DNA of 64,000 bases from Aedes albopictus (GCF_035046485.1 NC_085138.1:7501409-7565408); one strand, 5' to 3'; positions 1 to 10,884 are shown, counted from the stretch's first letter. Made by a program: numbers and translations. Notes: a model not told the origin generated them from the letters alone.

Positions 1-401
1 ATGGCTACTTATTTTCATAAAGTCCTAAAAACAATCGCTTTCTCAATCTTCCCGGAGCGACGCAAACCCGAAATTGACATGCCAGTCGCAATCAGGTGAA
101 CCATTTTTGGACAAAACCTGTTCCTCTGGCGTACGCCATCGACCGCCACAGCCAGCTGGAAGGAATGCATTCACGCTGTTTGCTGTTATTCCCGGCGGCG
201 ACGATGGCGGGCTAACATCATCGTTTGGAGAGGAGGACCTTTTTTCGGCACAGAAAGTCACACGACTCACAGACGATAAAGAACGGTTTCGATCGAAACG
301 AAACAAGAAAAGTATCGACGAACGATGTGTCGTTGATATGGTGTTGCTGTGCACTTTGGGAAGAGCACTACCTAACATGGATGGCTTTGGGAGTTTTTAG
401 G
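1..401. other. Left-edge DNA flanking the copia insertion, no recognised gene
   Basis: The stretch is somewhat GC-richer than its surroundings and holds two overlapping open frames of about 110 codons on opposite strands (43-378 minus, 74-400 plus). Neither resembles a family I know and neither has convincing splice signals. It could be host exon or intron sequence, or an old repeat. It ends at the presumed 5-bp target site TTAGG (397-401) of the copia element. Confidence 0.3.
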
Positions 402-520
402 TGTATGTTCATGTCTAGGTACTTGCAATGCGATTTTTTTGAGTTCTTTCAACATATATACAACAAATCACAAATAATAATGTATCCACTAAAAACGTTA
501 CTCAAACCACTGCCTACTCA
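402..520 (+). repeat. Remnant of copia 5' LTR
   Basis: The last part of this segment (about 494-520) shares ACTCAAACCACTGCCTACTCA with the end of the 3' LTR at 9155, and primer-binding-like sequence follows. The upstream half has diverged and cannot be aligned by eye with the start of the 3' LTR, so the left edge is set by the TG dinucleotide and the possible TSD. Confidence 0.5.
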
Positions 521-539
521 TAAGGCTATTGGCCCAGAT

Positions 540-1487
540 AGAGAAGTAATTTCTAAAACCAAGTAAAATAGAGGAAGAGATGAAGTGGACGGAAGAAACT
601 GGGATCAGTAAGCGTATCGGATGCGTGTGTTGTTGGAAGAAAAAGGCCTTGCAAGTTGTATCGAAGGATCCATTATCGAGGAAGATTTTGCTGAAGGCCC
701 AGGAAATACTGCGGAGGTAAAGGCGAGGAAGAAGCATCAACTCGAGGAAAAATGGAAGCTTGATAGGAAGAGTCCGATCTTACACCGCGTTGCCGATAGC
801 CACATGGGATTCGTGATGAAAAGGCGAACTGCGAAGGAATGCTGGGATAGCCGGCGAACAATTTCCCAACGTCGAGGTCTCGCTAACCGTTTGTACTACC
901 GGAGAAGACTTGGTTTACTGAAGTTGAAGAGCGATACGAGCATTCAGAATCATTTGTTGGAGTTCGACAAGCTTTTGCTAGAACTGAAGATGACTGGTCC
1001 CAAGATTGAAGAAGATGATGCAATCACTCAACTACTGCTCTCACGTTACCGCAACAATACGACGGTCTGTGCACGGCGCTGGAAACAATGGCATTTGAGA
1101 AGCTGTCAATGGAATTTGTCAATAACCGTTTGCTTGAAGAAGAAGCGAAGCGTTTTGTAAAAAAACGATTGTCTCGACGAAGAACATGGCTCGGGATCTG
1201 CATTTGCTGGAAAGAGCTTTTCGTTCAAGTGCTACAACTGTGGAAGAGTCGGGCACAAGCGCTCGGAATGCAAAGCAAAGATTACGGATGCTTGCGGAAA
1301 GCCACGTGAGTATTCAAAGTTCAACGGAACACAAAGAGGACGAGGAAATGTGAATTGTGCTACCGATCGAGCTGCTGATATTGCCTTCGTTGCGGCCTGC
1401 GAGCCGGAGCTAGCAGCAGCAGTTACGGAGAAGACCAACGATTCTTTCCACTGGTTTCTGGACTGTAACAAAAAAACAAGTGTTGCG
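540..1487 (+). pseudogene. Broken copia Gag with CCHC zinc knuckle and protease trace
   Basis: The 621-1160 frame has the copia Gag signature (a leucine-rich LLELKMTG-type stretch near 975-1000, then EEDDAITQLLLS). After a frame change, 1224-1277 encodes a CX2CX4HX4C zinc knuckle (CYNCGRVGHKRSEC), the nucleic-acid-binding motif of copia Gag. At about 1444-1470 FHWFLDC looks like a decayed FLDSGA protease motif. A DNA element begins immediately afterwards (about 1488). There is no continuous frame and no function is expected. Confidence 0.75.
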
Positions 1488-2030
1488 GAACACTACAAAT
1501 GCATTGTGCTCCCGATGAGTGCCACAATGTAGACAACTGCTAATAGAACCCTACAAATGCGCATTTTATTTCCCGCATCGAGCCCCACATTTTGAAACTA
1601 GTGGGATACGAAAAGTAAAATGGAACATTACAAACATGCAACACATAACATTAATTTGTGTCCAGTCATCCATATGGATAACGAAGTCCGAACCCAGGAT
1701 GGCGAGGTTTCATAATTGTTCTTGGTCCATCAGTCATCCTAGAATTGTATTTTGTTTGGCAGTTCGCCTTTTAGTTCGCAGCATCTGTTACTGCATTTAT
1801 AGCTTGTTTTGGTCTAGGAATTTCTAATCCTAAGGGGGCATCTCGATTTGAGCAACAACACAAGACCGTCTACAATTTGATGTCCGTGTTAGGGGACGGC
1901 TTGCTTGTTTTGTACTGGATCACTCCTAAAATGTTTGGAGCACTACAAATGCACATTAAGATTCAGGGACAGATGTACAAACCTTAGTATAACATACAAA
2001 ATAAACTGACAAAATGTTCACAACAATTTA
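1488..2030 (+). mobile_element. Non-autonomous DNA element, copy I of an inverted pair inside copia
   Basis: It starts near CACTACAAATGCA and ends near a second CACTACAAATGCA (about 1942). Its middle (about 1755-1840) is the reverse complement of about 5300-5385, so the same element sits in the opposite orientation later in the same copia. No coding capacity is evident. Boundaries are approximate because the copia frame around it is also decayed. Confidence 0.5.
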
Positions 2031-2270
2031 CAAACGTAACAGAGCATCTAACCATATGGTGAAAGAAAGAAGCTATTTCACTACATCGTTTGTAGATAAC
2101 AATCGCCGTTGCAAAAAGTGGCCAATTGCTAATCGCCAAGTATGCTAGAACTATTCGGAACTGTGGAGAAGTAGATGGAAGGAAGATTTTCTCAGTTGTC
2201 GAAGAAGTACTCTACGGATTACACCTGATTTTGTTTTCCTTCAGTCTCTGGAAGAGAAATTTCTCAAAGT

Positions 2271-3145
2271 ATGGCCATTACATTTACCAGTGGAAAAGTT
2301 GAAATAAAGAAGAATAATCAAACTGTCGCAACTGATCGGAAATGTGGAAGACTCTCTGAATGTCACCTGGAACAAGAAACGATGCTGACCAAGGAAGTTG
2401 AACTTGAGCTCTGGCATCGAAGATATGGTCACCTGGGTGAAGCAAATTTGAAAAAGCTCTGGAAGAATGGAATGGTGAATACTAAAGCGACGTTATCGGC
2501 AGGAATCAATGAGAGTCTAATAGAGGTGGGGAAGAAGCTACTTCGTGTGCGTGAGATCCGTGTCTGGTGCAAAACATGTCACTACTACAAACAAAGCCAG
2601 CTCCCATAAGAACGCGTGTCAAATAGTGACGTCACTATTTGTGTTTACATTTTTCTTTGCTTACTAATACATAGCCTTCTCTTCTTCTCCCTCACCTGTA
2701 ATATACTCTCATTGGGCAGGAATCAAACAAAAACCGTGCGAAGTGTATCTGAGTGGAAAACAAGCTGATACATAGCGACGTTAGTGGACCCTACACGCCA
2801 GGAACCTATGACCGCAAGAGGTTTTTCGTTACGTTCATCGATGACTTTTCTCCATGGTGTTTTTATTGAAAAGCAAGGACGCAGTTTTGTAATGTTTTCA
2901 AGAATACAATGCGAAGGTTACAGCTCATTTTGGCGTGAATATAGTGATACGATGCGACAATGGAACATTTTGTCGTGGAGAAGGAATTTCCATGAAATTC
3001 ACGGCTGGATCCCAGGTCCGAGAAGAACTATATTATAGGATATGCGCGCCCAGTGGCTACGGAATATGGGATCCGCGGAGAAGGAAAGTTTTTGTGACCC
3101 GAGATGAGAACAGCAGGAAAGTAAATAAGCTCAATCTATTTTGAC
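2271..3145 (+). pseudogene. Broken copia integrase region
   Basis: About 2401-2460 encodes the GAG-pre-integrase motif WHRRYGHLGEANLKKL, and about 2560-2600 encodes CKTCHYYKQS, the cysteine pair of the zinc-binding domain. The integrase core resumes at about 2765-2870 (HSDVSGPY, RKRFFVTFIDDFSPW) and 2935-2990 (RCDNGTFCRGEG, holding the second catalytic aspartate). 3030-3130 matches the copia GYAPSGYGIWDPRRRKVFV segment. Stops and frameshifts separate the pieces. An AT-rich insertion at about 2606-2715 begins near a 20-bp perfect palindrome centred on TGACGTCA (about 2632). Confidence 0.75.
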
Positions 3146-3861
3146 GAAGGATTGGAAGAATCTTTTGAACTAGAGAAGGAGGTGGAACCGCAGCCTGTAT
3201 TTAAACCTGGATGAACGATTATCTTGTGTCATATAGCAGTGTGGAAACTATTACAAGTTTTATTTTTGTGTTAAATATTGTAATTGTAGTAATTGTAATT
3301 GCTCAGTCCACACCCAGGCCGACAACTGTCAGCCCATCTGCTTGTAGGCAGATGTGGACCTACTAAGCTTCCCCCGTTAACATGTCCTACACCGAATTAG
3401 CACACCGGGATCTTCCACAGGCAGGCGCTGGCGTTACCAGTCCCAACAAGTGTCAGATACATTAAATAGATGGGGTAGAGGATATAAGAATATGTGGGAA
3501 TAGGATGGGAAGAGGCATAAATGAAGAGATAGTAGAGAGGTTTCGATTTTATTGCTGAAACGAGAAAAAGAAAGAATGATAAAGAACATTAGCGATATGT
3601 TCATAGATTTGGATTTGGTCGATAATTTCTCATCTATTTTATTTCCACATCGTTGCATCGGTGACCATTTTCATCGCCTTTCTAGTTTTTGTTAGGGCCA
3701 TCTCGCGTTTTTTCGTCATGTCCTCTTTGCCGGTTGGCGACGTTCGGGATGTAAGTAGAAAAGCATTTAATATTATTAGTACGACAGTAATTGTGATTGC
3801 TCAGTACTTCCAGCCCATTTGTCCGCAGTACATATCAGGCATCCCGTTTTAACAAGTCCTA

Positions 3862-4027
3862 GGGGCTGTCCATTAATTACGTAAGGGAATTTTTGCGATT
3901 TCCCGACACCCCCTCCCCCCCCTTGTAAGATTTTTTGTATGAGAACCCAAAAACTTTTGTACGGCGCGTAAGATTTATCAAACCCCCCCTCCCCCCATAA
4001 ACCCTTACGTAATTAATGGACGGCCCC
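3862..4027. mobile_element. 166-bp MITE with GGGGCTGTCC ends and CTA duplication
   Basis: The inverted ends are GGGGCTGTCCATTAATTACG and its near-complement, flanked by CTA on both sides (3859-3861 and 4028-4030). The interior has two C-rich runs. It belongs to the same family as the copy at 41425-41596 and the fragments at about 18112-18247 and 37682-37875. Confidence 0.85.
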
Positions 4028-5109
4028 CTACACAGAATTAGAAACCCGGATCTTCCACAGACAGTCCTAACTAGTGTCAGATAAGTTCAATTGAGGATAG
4101 GAAGCGGCAAAATGAGAAAACAGTAGAGAAGGTTTGGTTCATTGATAGCTGTGCTCATGTGATGTTTGTCTGACATTGAAGAACTATTTTCCGTAAGTGT
4201 TCTTCACCCCAAATTTAATACCGAAAAAACATCTGATCAGATGTATAGTTTGGCAAATCTATGTCCACATTGAAATGCTTTTGTTAATACATCTTTTATC
4301 AAGAAGGAATAATGTTGTTTACTGTTGTAAAATAATTCAGTTAAAGGACAGCTAATGTATTGTTATTCAGAATAAACCTACAGAAAATGGCTCAATAAAA
4401 AGTTAACTCTAATTCAACTAACTACACAAAGTTAAAAGTGTTATATTTTACCAATGATTTCATCCTCATCTTGACCCTAACATAGTTATGCGTGTAAGTG
4501 GACGCCGCTTATGATTTTGGTTGGACAATGACCAAAAATAGTGTTGTTTCGACAATAGTCACATACTATGCCCTACGACATTGACGATTCTATTGTCTAA
4601 GGCTCACCTATTTAGCGCCACCCAGCAGGGACTTGGTCTGGTACCCAATTCAGTATATCCGCTCCACTTAATGTATCGTACCTCTTTTGATTTGTGATAT
4701 ATTACGCGGAACATTACTCTCTTCATTCTGATAGCGGCTATGTAACCCATTGGATTAAAAAACCTCCGTCAAACATGAAGCGATTAATCGAAGACTGAAG
4801 ACTCTATACCAAATTTGGCTCAGAGACAGGTAATCAGTGAGGTCAGTTTTTCTCGTTTGTCAGAGACGATTGATACGTATTAAGACAAACTTTCCACTGC
4901 ATCTGCCAGCAATAATCGGTGATCGATCAACATTCCGAGTACCCCAATTTACACAAGAATGCCAAGGATCACCGCTCATGCTTTACAATACAGTTGGAAA
5001 AACTAGAACAACACCTGGCCACAATGATGCATAAAGCACTAAAGCGGACCGGAAGTGTTGGTGAGCCAGCCCCACCAAGTTTTATTTTTGTGTTAAATAT
5101 GCTATTTTA

Positions 5110-5560
5110 ACTTGTAAATATTTCCCTAGTATTAATGCACATTTATAGGACTCTGACAGAATAGAGGCCCGCAATTCTATTTTAATTGCCAACATTCAGG
5201 CCATTTCGGGCAGTGATTAAGTACTAGAGATGTAAACCTTTCCCTGGCACAGACTTCAAGTTATAGAACTCTAGTGATGAAACCCGAATCGGATGCCCGC
5301 TTAGGATTAGAAATTCCTAGACAAAACTCAAGCTATGAAAGCAACTTATGCTGCGAACAAAAGGCAACCTGCCAGAGAAAATACGATTACAGGATTGACT
5401 GATGGACCAAAAACATTTATTGTTATCCACTAGGGTAACAGGGCAAAATTTATGTTCTGTGTTGTATATGTCCATATGTGATGTCCTAATTTATTACGCA
5501 TTTGTAAGGTTCCACTACAAGATGTTCTATTTTAATATGCATTTGTAGTGCTTCATTATT
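5110..5560 (-). mobile_element. Non-autonomous DNA element, copy II, inverted relative to copy I
   Basis: Its centre (about 5305-5385, TAGGATTAGAAATTCCTAGA onward) is the reverse complement of the centre of the element at 1488-2030. The right end holds TGCATTTGTAGTG, the complement of the CACTACAAATGCA ends of copy I. The copia reverse transcriptase frame resumes directly after it. Confidence 0.5.
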
Positions 5561-5589
5561 TTTTCGTAATAAAACGTCGACGGCCTATG

Positions 5590-6273
5590 CCTTGAATGCA
5601 GAAGCTTTTGTAGAAGATATTCCGAGCAGTATAGCTGAATTGAAGAAGAGAAACGATTGGAACCGATGGAAAGCAGCAATCGAAAGTAAACTGCAGAGTT
5701 TGAAGAAAAACAGAACGTGTAAGTTAGAACCCAGGCCTGAAAGAAAGAACTTCGTGGAAAGCATAAGGGTATTCCGTATCAAGCGTGACGACGATGGATT
5801 CGAAGGAGATCGAAATTTGGTATGCCGCCTACAGAAATCGCTTTATGGACTCAAGCAGGCGCTACAAAGCTGGAATGAAGCATTCAACTCATTTGAGCTG
5901 AGTTTGGGATTCAAGTGCTCAAATTGTGATTGCTGTTTGTACGAAGTGAAGATGTCATTGTATAGTTATTGCTGTACGTGGACGACATTTTGCTGATGAC
6001 AAACAATATCAAAGAAGTCAAATGAATCAAAACTCAACTTTCGGAAAAATTCTAAATGACCGATATGGGAGAAATTAAGCAGTTTCTTGGAATAAAAGTT
6101 GAACAAAATGTCAACCAGAGACGATTGAAAATCAGCCAGCCGAAATACATTGATGGTATGCTGGAACGCTTTGGAATGGAAGATTGTCGGCCAACACCAA
6201 CTCCAATGGAACACAAACCTCAATTTGAACTTCGAGAAAATGAGGAAGTGAATAATTACTCGTATAAGGAATT
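5590..6273 (+). pseudogene. Broken copia reverse transcriptase, first part
   Basis: The frame from 5592 begins with an ALNAEAFVEDIP...WKAAIESKLQSL segment typical of the copia RT start. It lacks the palm A motif (an internal deletion joins IKRDDDG to RNLVCRLQ) and contains the conserved LYGLKQA...WNEAF at about 5845-5885. The 6056 frame holds MGEIKQFLGIKVEQ...QPKYIDGMLERFGM, the connection region. The last codons read KELI at the MITE insertion point. When the nest (6274-8339) and its AT duplication are ignored, the frame continues into CLSYLMLSTRPDIAAAVN. Confidence 0.85.
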
Positions 6274-6343
6274 AATAGGAGGCAATCAGTGAAGTACTAG
6301 ATTGAAAGTAGTGAGCTGGATTTTTGTATGGTGAGATGTTCAA

Positions 6344-6703
6344 TAGGGCAAATCGGTGAAGTACTAGATTTGTAGTAATGAGCTGAATTTTAGTATGGTG
6401 AGAAGGTCAGTTCTCCGTTTCTGCAATGAAATCGTGGAAAAAGCGTGGGTATTATAATTCCTTGCCTAATTTGATGCTGTTTGAGCAAAACTTTGGGCAA
6501 CAGTGTTGTTGTTTTCTCCATTTCTTGCAACATAAACAACATAGTTATCCAAAGTTTTGCTCAAACAGCATCAAATTAGGCAAGGAATCATAATACCCAC
6601 GCTATTTGTACCATTTCATTGCAAAACCAGAGAACTGACCTTCTCACCATACTAAAATTCAGCTCATTACTACAAATCTAGTACTACACCGAACGTGCCC
6701 CAT
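6344..6703. mobile_element. Palindromic MITE copy A1 inside B1
   Basis: The left end AGGGCAAATCGGTGAAGTAC pairs with the right end ...ACCGAACGTGCCCC. The flanks are AAT and ATT, fitting an AT duplication at the B1 sequence CAATTCTCC. The two arms are complementary nearly throughout. Confidence 0.8.
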
Positions 6704-6722
6704 TCTCCATTTTTGCAATGAA

Positions 6723-7083
6723 TGGGGCACGTTCGGTGTAGTACTAGATTTGTAGTAATGAGCTGAATTTTAGTATGGTGAGAAGGTCAGTTCTCTGGAT
6801 CTGCAATGAAATGGTACAAAAAGCGTGGGTATTATGATTCCTTACATGAATTGATGCTGTTTGAGCAAAACTTTGGATAACTATGTTGTTTATGTTGCAA
6901 GAAATGGAGAAACCAACAACATTGTTGCCCAAACTTTTGCTCAAACAGCATCAAATTAGGCAAGGAATCATAATACCCACGCTTTTTGCACCATTTCATT
7001 GCAGAAACGGAGAATTGACCTTCTCACCATACTAAAATTCAGCTCATTACTACAAATCTACTACTACACCGAACGTGCCCCAT
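6723..7083. mobile_element. Palindromic MITE copy A2 inside B1
   Basis: Ends GGGGCACGTTCGGTGTAGTA and complement, flanked by AAT and ATT. It was inserted into the B1 stretch GCAATGAA...TGGTGCAAAC. It is the best preserved A-type end pair in the cluster. Confidence 0.8.
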
Positions 7084-7257
7084 TGGTGCAAACAGCGTGG
7101 GATTTCTTGACTAATTTGATGCTGTTTGAGCAAAAGTTTGGGTAACTGTGTTGATGCTCTTGCATTAAATAAATAAAACAACAACAAAGTTACCCAAACT
7201 TTTGCTCAAACAGCATCAAATTAGCCAAGAAATCATATAACCCACGCTGTTTGTACC

Positions 7258-7620
7258 AATAGGAGGCAATTAGTGAAGTACTAGATTGAAAGTAGTGAGC
7301 TGGATTTTTGTATGGTGAGATGATCAATTCTCCATTTCTGCAATGAAATCGTACAAACAGCGTAGGTTATATGATTTATTGACTAATTTGATGCTGTTTG
7401 AGCAAAAGTTTGGATAACTGTGTTGCTGAAGTTGCAGGAAAAAATAATACAACAACACAGTTATTCAAAATTTTGCTCAAATAGCATCAAATTAGCCAAT
7501 AAATCATATAACCTACGCTGTTTGCACCATTTCATTGCAAAAATGGAGAATTGATCATCTCACCATACAAAAATTCAGCTCACTACTTTCAATCTAGTAC
7601 TTCACTGATTGCCTCCTATT
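7258..7620. mobile_element. Palindromic MITE copy B2 in the nest
   Basis: A complete B-type copy from AATAGGAGGCAATTAGTG to its complement, with a short AT-rich loop near 7440 between arms. It is flanked by AAT and ATT. Confidence 0.8.
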
Positions 7621-7892
7621 GGTGCAAACAGCGTGGGTTATATGATTTCTTGGCTAATTTGATGCTGTTTGAGCAAAAGTTTGGGTAACTTTGTTGTTGT
7701 ATTATTTATTTTATGCAAGTTCAACAACACAGTTACCCAAACTTTTGCTCAAACAGCATCAAATTAGTTAAGAAATCATAATACCCACGCTGTTTGCACC
7801 ATTTTATTGCAGAAATGGAGAATTGATCATCTCACCATACAAAAATCCAGCTCACTACTTTCAATCTAGTACTTCACTGATTGCCTCCTATT
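7621..7892. mobile_element. Truncated palindromic MITE copy B3
   Basis: This copy has a complete right arm ending ...TGATTGCCTCCTATT, but its outer left arm is missing (it begins at GGTGCAAACAGCGTGGG). The truncation suggests deletion or recombination between arms of neighbouring copies. Confidence 0.65.
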
Positions 7893-7910
7893 CATTGCAA
7901 AAATGGAGAA

Positions 7911-8271
7911 TAGGACAGATCGGTGAAGTACTAGACTTGTAGTAATGAGCTGAATTTTAGTATGGTGAGAAGGTCAATTCTCCGTTTTTGCAGTGAAATG
8001 GTGCAAAAAGCGTGGGTATTATGTTTTCTTGCCTAATTTTATGCTGTTTGAGCAAAACTTTGGGCAACAGTGTTGTTGTTTTCTCCATTTCTTGCAACAT
8101 AAACAACATAGTTATCCAAAGTTTTGCTCAAACAGTATCAAATTAGGCAAGGAATCATAATACCCACGCTTTTTGCACCATTTCATTGCAGAAACGGAGA
8201 ATTGACCTTCTCACCATACCAAAATTCAGCTCATTACTACAAATCTAGTACTACACCGAACGTGCCCCATT
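7911..8271. mobile_element. Palindromic MITE copy A3 inside B1 right arm
   Basis: The left end AGGACAGATCGGTGAAGTAC pairs with ...CCGAACGTGCCCC. The flanks AAT and ATT fit an AT duplication in the B1 sequence GGAGAATTGATC. Confidence 0.8.
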
Positions 8272-8339
8272 GAACATCTCACCATACAAAAATCCAGCTC
8301 ACTACTTTCAATCTAGTACTTCACTGATTGCCTCCTATT

Positions 8340-9012
8340 GAATGCCTGTCGTATCTAATGCTATCAACAAGACCAGACATAGCGGCGGCAGTCAACACGT
8401 TAAGCCCATATCACTCAGCACGAACGGACGAACATTGGAATCACCTGAAGAGGATTTTGCGATACCTTAAAGCGAAGACGGCTAATAGCCGTCTTCGCTT
8501 AAAGGCACAAGAGATGTTAGATTAGTGTATTCCCGTGCAACAGACTCCTGTCCATCAATAGGATATGCAGACGCAGATTGGGGCAATGATGGCGTGGACA
8601 GACGATCCGTCTCAGGTTTCACCTTCCAAATCTATGGAACGTTTCATGAACCAGGAAACAGAACACCGTGGCGCTCTCATCAACAGAGGCAGAATATGTT
8701 TCATTAAGTCATGCAGCTTGTGAAGCAAATTGGCTACGGAATGTATTACAAGAATTTGGAGTCAATATTGCAGAACCTTCACAAATATTTAAAGACAACC
8801 AGTCATGCATAAGGATTGCTGAGGAGCCACGAGATCGTCGAAGAATGAAGCATGTGGATATCAGATGTCACTTTATTCGAGAATGCATCCAGAACAAAAC
8901 TATACTGCCAGTTTATATGTCCACCAAAGAGCAAGTTGCTGACATATTTACGAAAGGGCTGTCTGTCGGACCATTGCTACATCGTCGGAAAAAGCTGAAT
9001 CTCTTCGGTTGA
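8340..9012 (+). pseudogene. Broken copia RT end and RNase H
   Basis: The frame resumes as ECLSYLMLSTRPDIAAAVN, then YHSARTDEHWNHLKRILRYLK. A stop and frame change follow near 8520. SIGYADADWGND (about 8556-8595) and SVSGFTFQIYG are the start of RNase H. 8668-9012 is open and carries ALSSTEAEYVSLSHAACEA, the KHVDIRCHFIREC motif and ADIFTKGL, with a terminal LNLFG and stop, as in the copia C-terminus. Two or more lesions make it non-functional. Confidence 0.85.
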
Positions 9013-9019
9013 GAAGCGG

Positions 9020-9155
9020 TGTTGATCACAGCAACCGGAAGTCGATGGTCACGATCACAGCAACCACTGCAGCAGAAGTGACAATTACTTTTTCTTTTTT
9101 TTTCTTATTACAACCGCTACTGTATAAAGACGTTACTCAAACCACTGCCTACTCA
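9020..9155 (+). repeat. copia 3' LTR
   Basis: It starts with TGTTGATCACAGCAACC seven bases after the pol stop, preceded by a purine-rich GAGAAGCGG. It ends ...CTGCCTACTCA, shared with the 5' remnant. At 136 bp it is short for a copia LTR but not unprecedented. TTAGT follows as the probable duplicated target. Confidence 0.6.
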
Positions 9156-9570
9156 TTAGTATAATAGTCGAGTTAAAGCAGTCAACGCTGAATAAAAAGG
9201 AAACTAACCAGAAATGAACCATATGTTAGTGCATAGCTGTAATACAAACGCAATACAGTTTTCTGAAATCAATCTATCCTATTTTCTATTATGCCTGGTA
9301 TAGAAGGTTCAATTCGAACGAGCATCTGACTTGCAAACTTCTCAAAGATGTTCAATCCAATGGAATGATATGTTTAGACTGAGCAAATGACTTGGGTGTC
9401 CACTTGCATACTTTTAATGCATCTCCGTTGAAGCAAGTGTTGTTCAACTCATGCGGTGCGCAAGCAAACTGAATTGAATTCATCTCGCTGAATGATGACT
9501 TGAATTCAACTCAAATGAATCGCCGCCTCCAAAAATATGGCCATACGTAGCACCTTTTTCCAACACTGCC
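9156..9570. other. Non-coding interval between copia and LINE A
   Basis: There is no open frame of note. About 9370-9545 is rich in TTGAATTCAA/CAAGTG-like words resembling those at about 20450-20760 on the other side of the LINE stack, so an old MITE may flank the stack on both sides. Confidence 0.35.
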
Positions 9571-10091
9571 TCCCTTATCGTTACATCTGGAGATCACCAC
9601 AGCAGACGGAATCTCAAATCGACCAGTTGTGATTGACGGACGGCACTTCTCCGACATTATCGACGTCAGGACCTATCGTGGTAAAACTGCGCCCAAAACT
9701 CTCCGTCATCAACAATGTACGGTACCGGCGACCGCCACGGTACAACCTAGAGCGACTGAAACAACCGGATGTCGCCTCAGCATATGCGCAGAATCTTGAG
9801 GCCGCGTTGCCAGACGAAGGCGAGCTCGATGAGGCCCCTCTAGAGGACTGCTGGAGTACAGTGAAAGCAGCCATCAACGACGCAGCCGAGAGCACCGTCG
9901 GGTATGTGGAACGGAATCGACGGAAATGAATGGTTCGTCTAAGAGTGCAGAACGGTTTTGGAGAAGAACGCAGCGAGAGCGGTAATGCTGCAGCAAGGGA
10001 CTCGACAGAACGTGGAACGTTTTAAACAGAAGCGGAAACAGCAGACCCGCCTCTTTCGGGAGAAAAAGCGCCGCCTGGAAGAAGCGGAGTG
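9571..10091 (+). pseudogene. LINE A, 5' part: endonuclease-RT linker, broken
   Basis: The frame 9633-9929 encodes LRPKLSVINNVRYRRPPRYNLERLK...LEDCWSTVKAAINDAAESTVGYVERNRRK, the linker between endonuclease and RT in the LINE family that resumes at 18656. After a frameshift the sequence still reads as the NVERFKQKRKQQTRLFREKKRRLEEAE segment up to the insertion at 10092. The last 12 bases (AGAAGCGGAGTG, 10080-10091) are duplicated at 18656-18667, proving that everything between is an insertion. Confidence 0.8.
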
Positions 10092-10241
10092 TTTTTTTTT
10101 CTTTTAAACCATAGGGGGGAAAATCTGCTCAACAGACACCTTAATAGTAGGGTAGTGTGGGGCTAAGGCCGTCTTCTACAACACAAGTATAAGCCAGGAC
10201 TACTCTCTCCTCGACCCACTAAAACACATTCCTATGGTCGC

Positions 10242-10884
10242 TGTTGCGAAACTGGCAACCCAGTCAGGGCGAAATCGGAATGAGCGAATCCTTGACAGAT
10301 CCGAAGAATGACATCAGGAACGTCAGGTGGAGATTTAGGCAAACAGTACCTAGATGAATCGATGCGATGACGTGGTGATTTCTAGTGCTTCGTACAGAAT
10401 TTATATTCGATGAAAATTGCTGAATTTGTATTTGATATTTGCTGATAATTTTGATATGTGCTCTGGAATAGTGGCAGGTGTGCTTGACACAGGTGTTAGT
10501 TAGGTGCATAGATAGAATTAAGATAGATTTCTTGAATTTCAGGTCAATAGCTACCACATATCACCTTCTGAAATCTAACCTTCAACTTTGGGTACATAGG
10601 AGTGTTTTTTGAGAATTTATAGTTGTCCAGCCAATTCTATAAGTAAGAATTATACCCCTTCCGTCCTAAATTCTTTTGCAATAGTTAACTCAATTATTCA
10701 TCCATAGTTCGTATAGGCGAAGACAGCGACATTGTTGGGAATACGGTTTGATTTTGATGTACGCACTGAAATTGTAAGTGAGCACTTTACCCATAGTTTA
10801 AACCCCACTCATTAATAAAATTTATGTTTTAGCTTGTAGCTAATGCTAACGAGATTCAGCGTCCCATCTCAATATTCCCCAACA
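10242..10884 (+). repeat. BEL/Pao 5' LTR
   Basis: It is 643 bp, TGTTG...CAACA, and matches 16835-17477 throughout by eye. It would carry the element's promoter and poly(A) signals. The gag start follows 20 bases downstream, so the primer-binding site must lie in or overlap 10885-10904. Confidence 0.93.

Larger units (their letters stand above)
3146..5587. other. Insertion-filled interval inside copia
   Basis: No copia coding sequence is visible between the integrase remnant and the reverse transcriptase remnant. The stretch holds a diverged segmental duplication (about 3290-3620 resembles about 3780-4150: both contain ATTGCTCAGT, CGGGATCTTCCACAG or CCGGATCTTCCACAG, and GTGTCAGATA). TTTTATTTTTGTGTTAAATAT occurs near 3258 and again near 5079, which may mark the ends of a nested element. 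Two recognisable elements (3862-4027 and about 5110-5560) are listed separately. Confidence 0.45.
6274..8339. mobile_element. Nest of palindromic MITEs; outermost element B1
   Basis: The outer element B1 has ends AATAGGAGGCAATCAGTG at 6274 and its complement ending at 8339. It sits in the copia ELI|CLSYL codons with AT duplicated (AAT before, ATT after). Its body is interrupted by further copies of the same and a sister family: A1, A2, B2, a truncated B3, and A3. Each is a fold-back of about 360 bp whose two halves are complementary (for example TTGATGCTGTTTGAGCAAAA on one arm and its complement on the other). No transposase is encoded. Confidence 0.85.
402..9155 (+). mobile_element. Degenerate Ty1/copia LTR retrotransposon, heavily interrupted
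   Basis: Fragments occur in copia order on the plus strand: UBN2-like Gag, zinc knuckle, GAG-pre-integrase, integrase core, reverse transcriptase, RNase H. Every coding segment carries stops or frameshifts, so the copy is dead. A GGCCCAG stretch just after the 5' LTR remnant resembles the copia primer-binding site. A 5-bp near-duplication (TTAGG before, TTAGT after) supports the outer limits. DNA elements inserted at about 1.5, 3.1-5.6 and 6.3-8.3 kb expand it far beyond the usual 4.5-5 kb. Limits outside the coding parts are inferred. Confidence 0.85.

Noticed and set aside
10264..10557. 97-codon frame present twice (also 16857-17150)
   Set aside because: It is antisense sequence within the two BEL LTRs.
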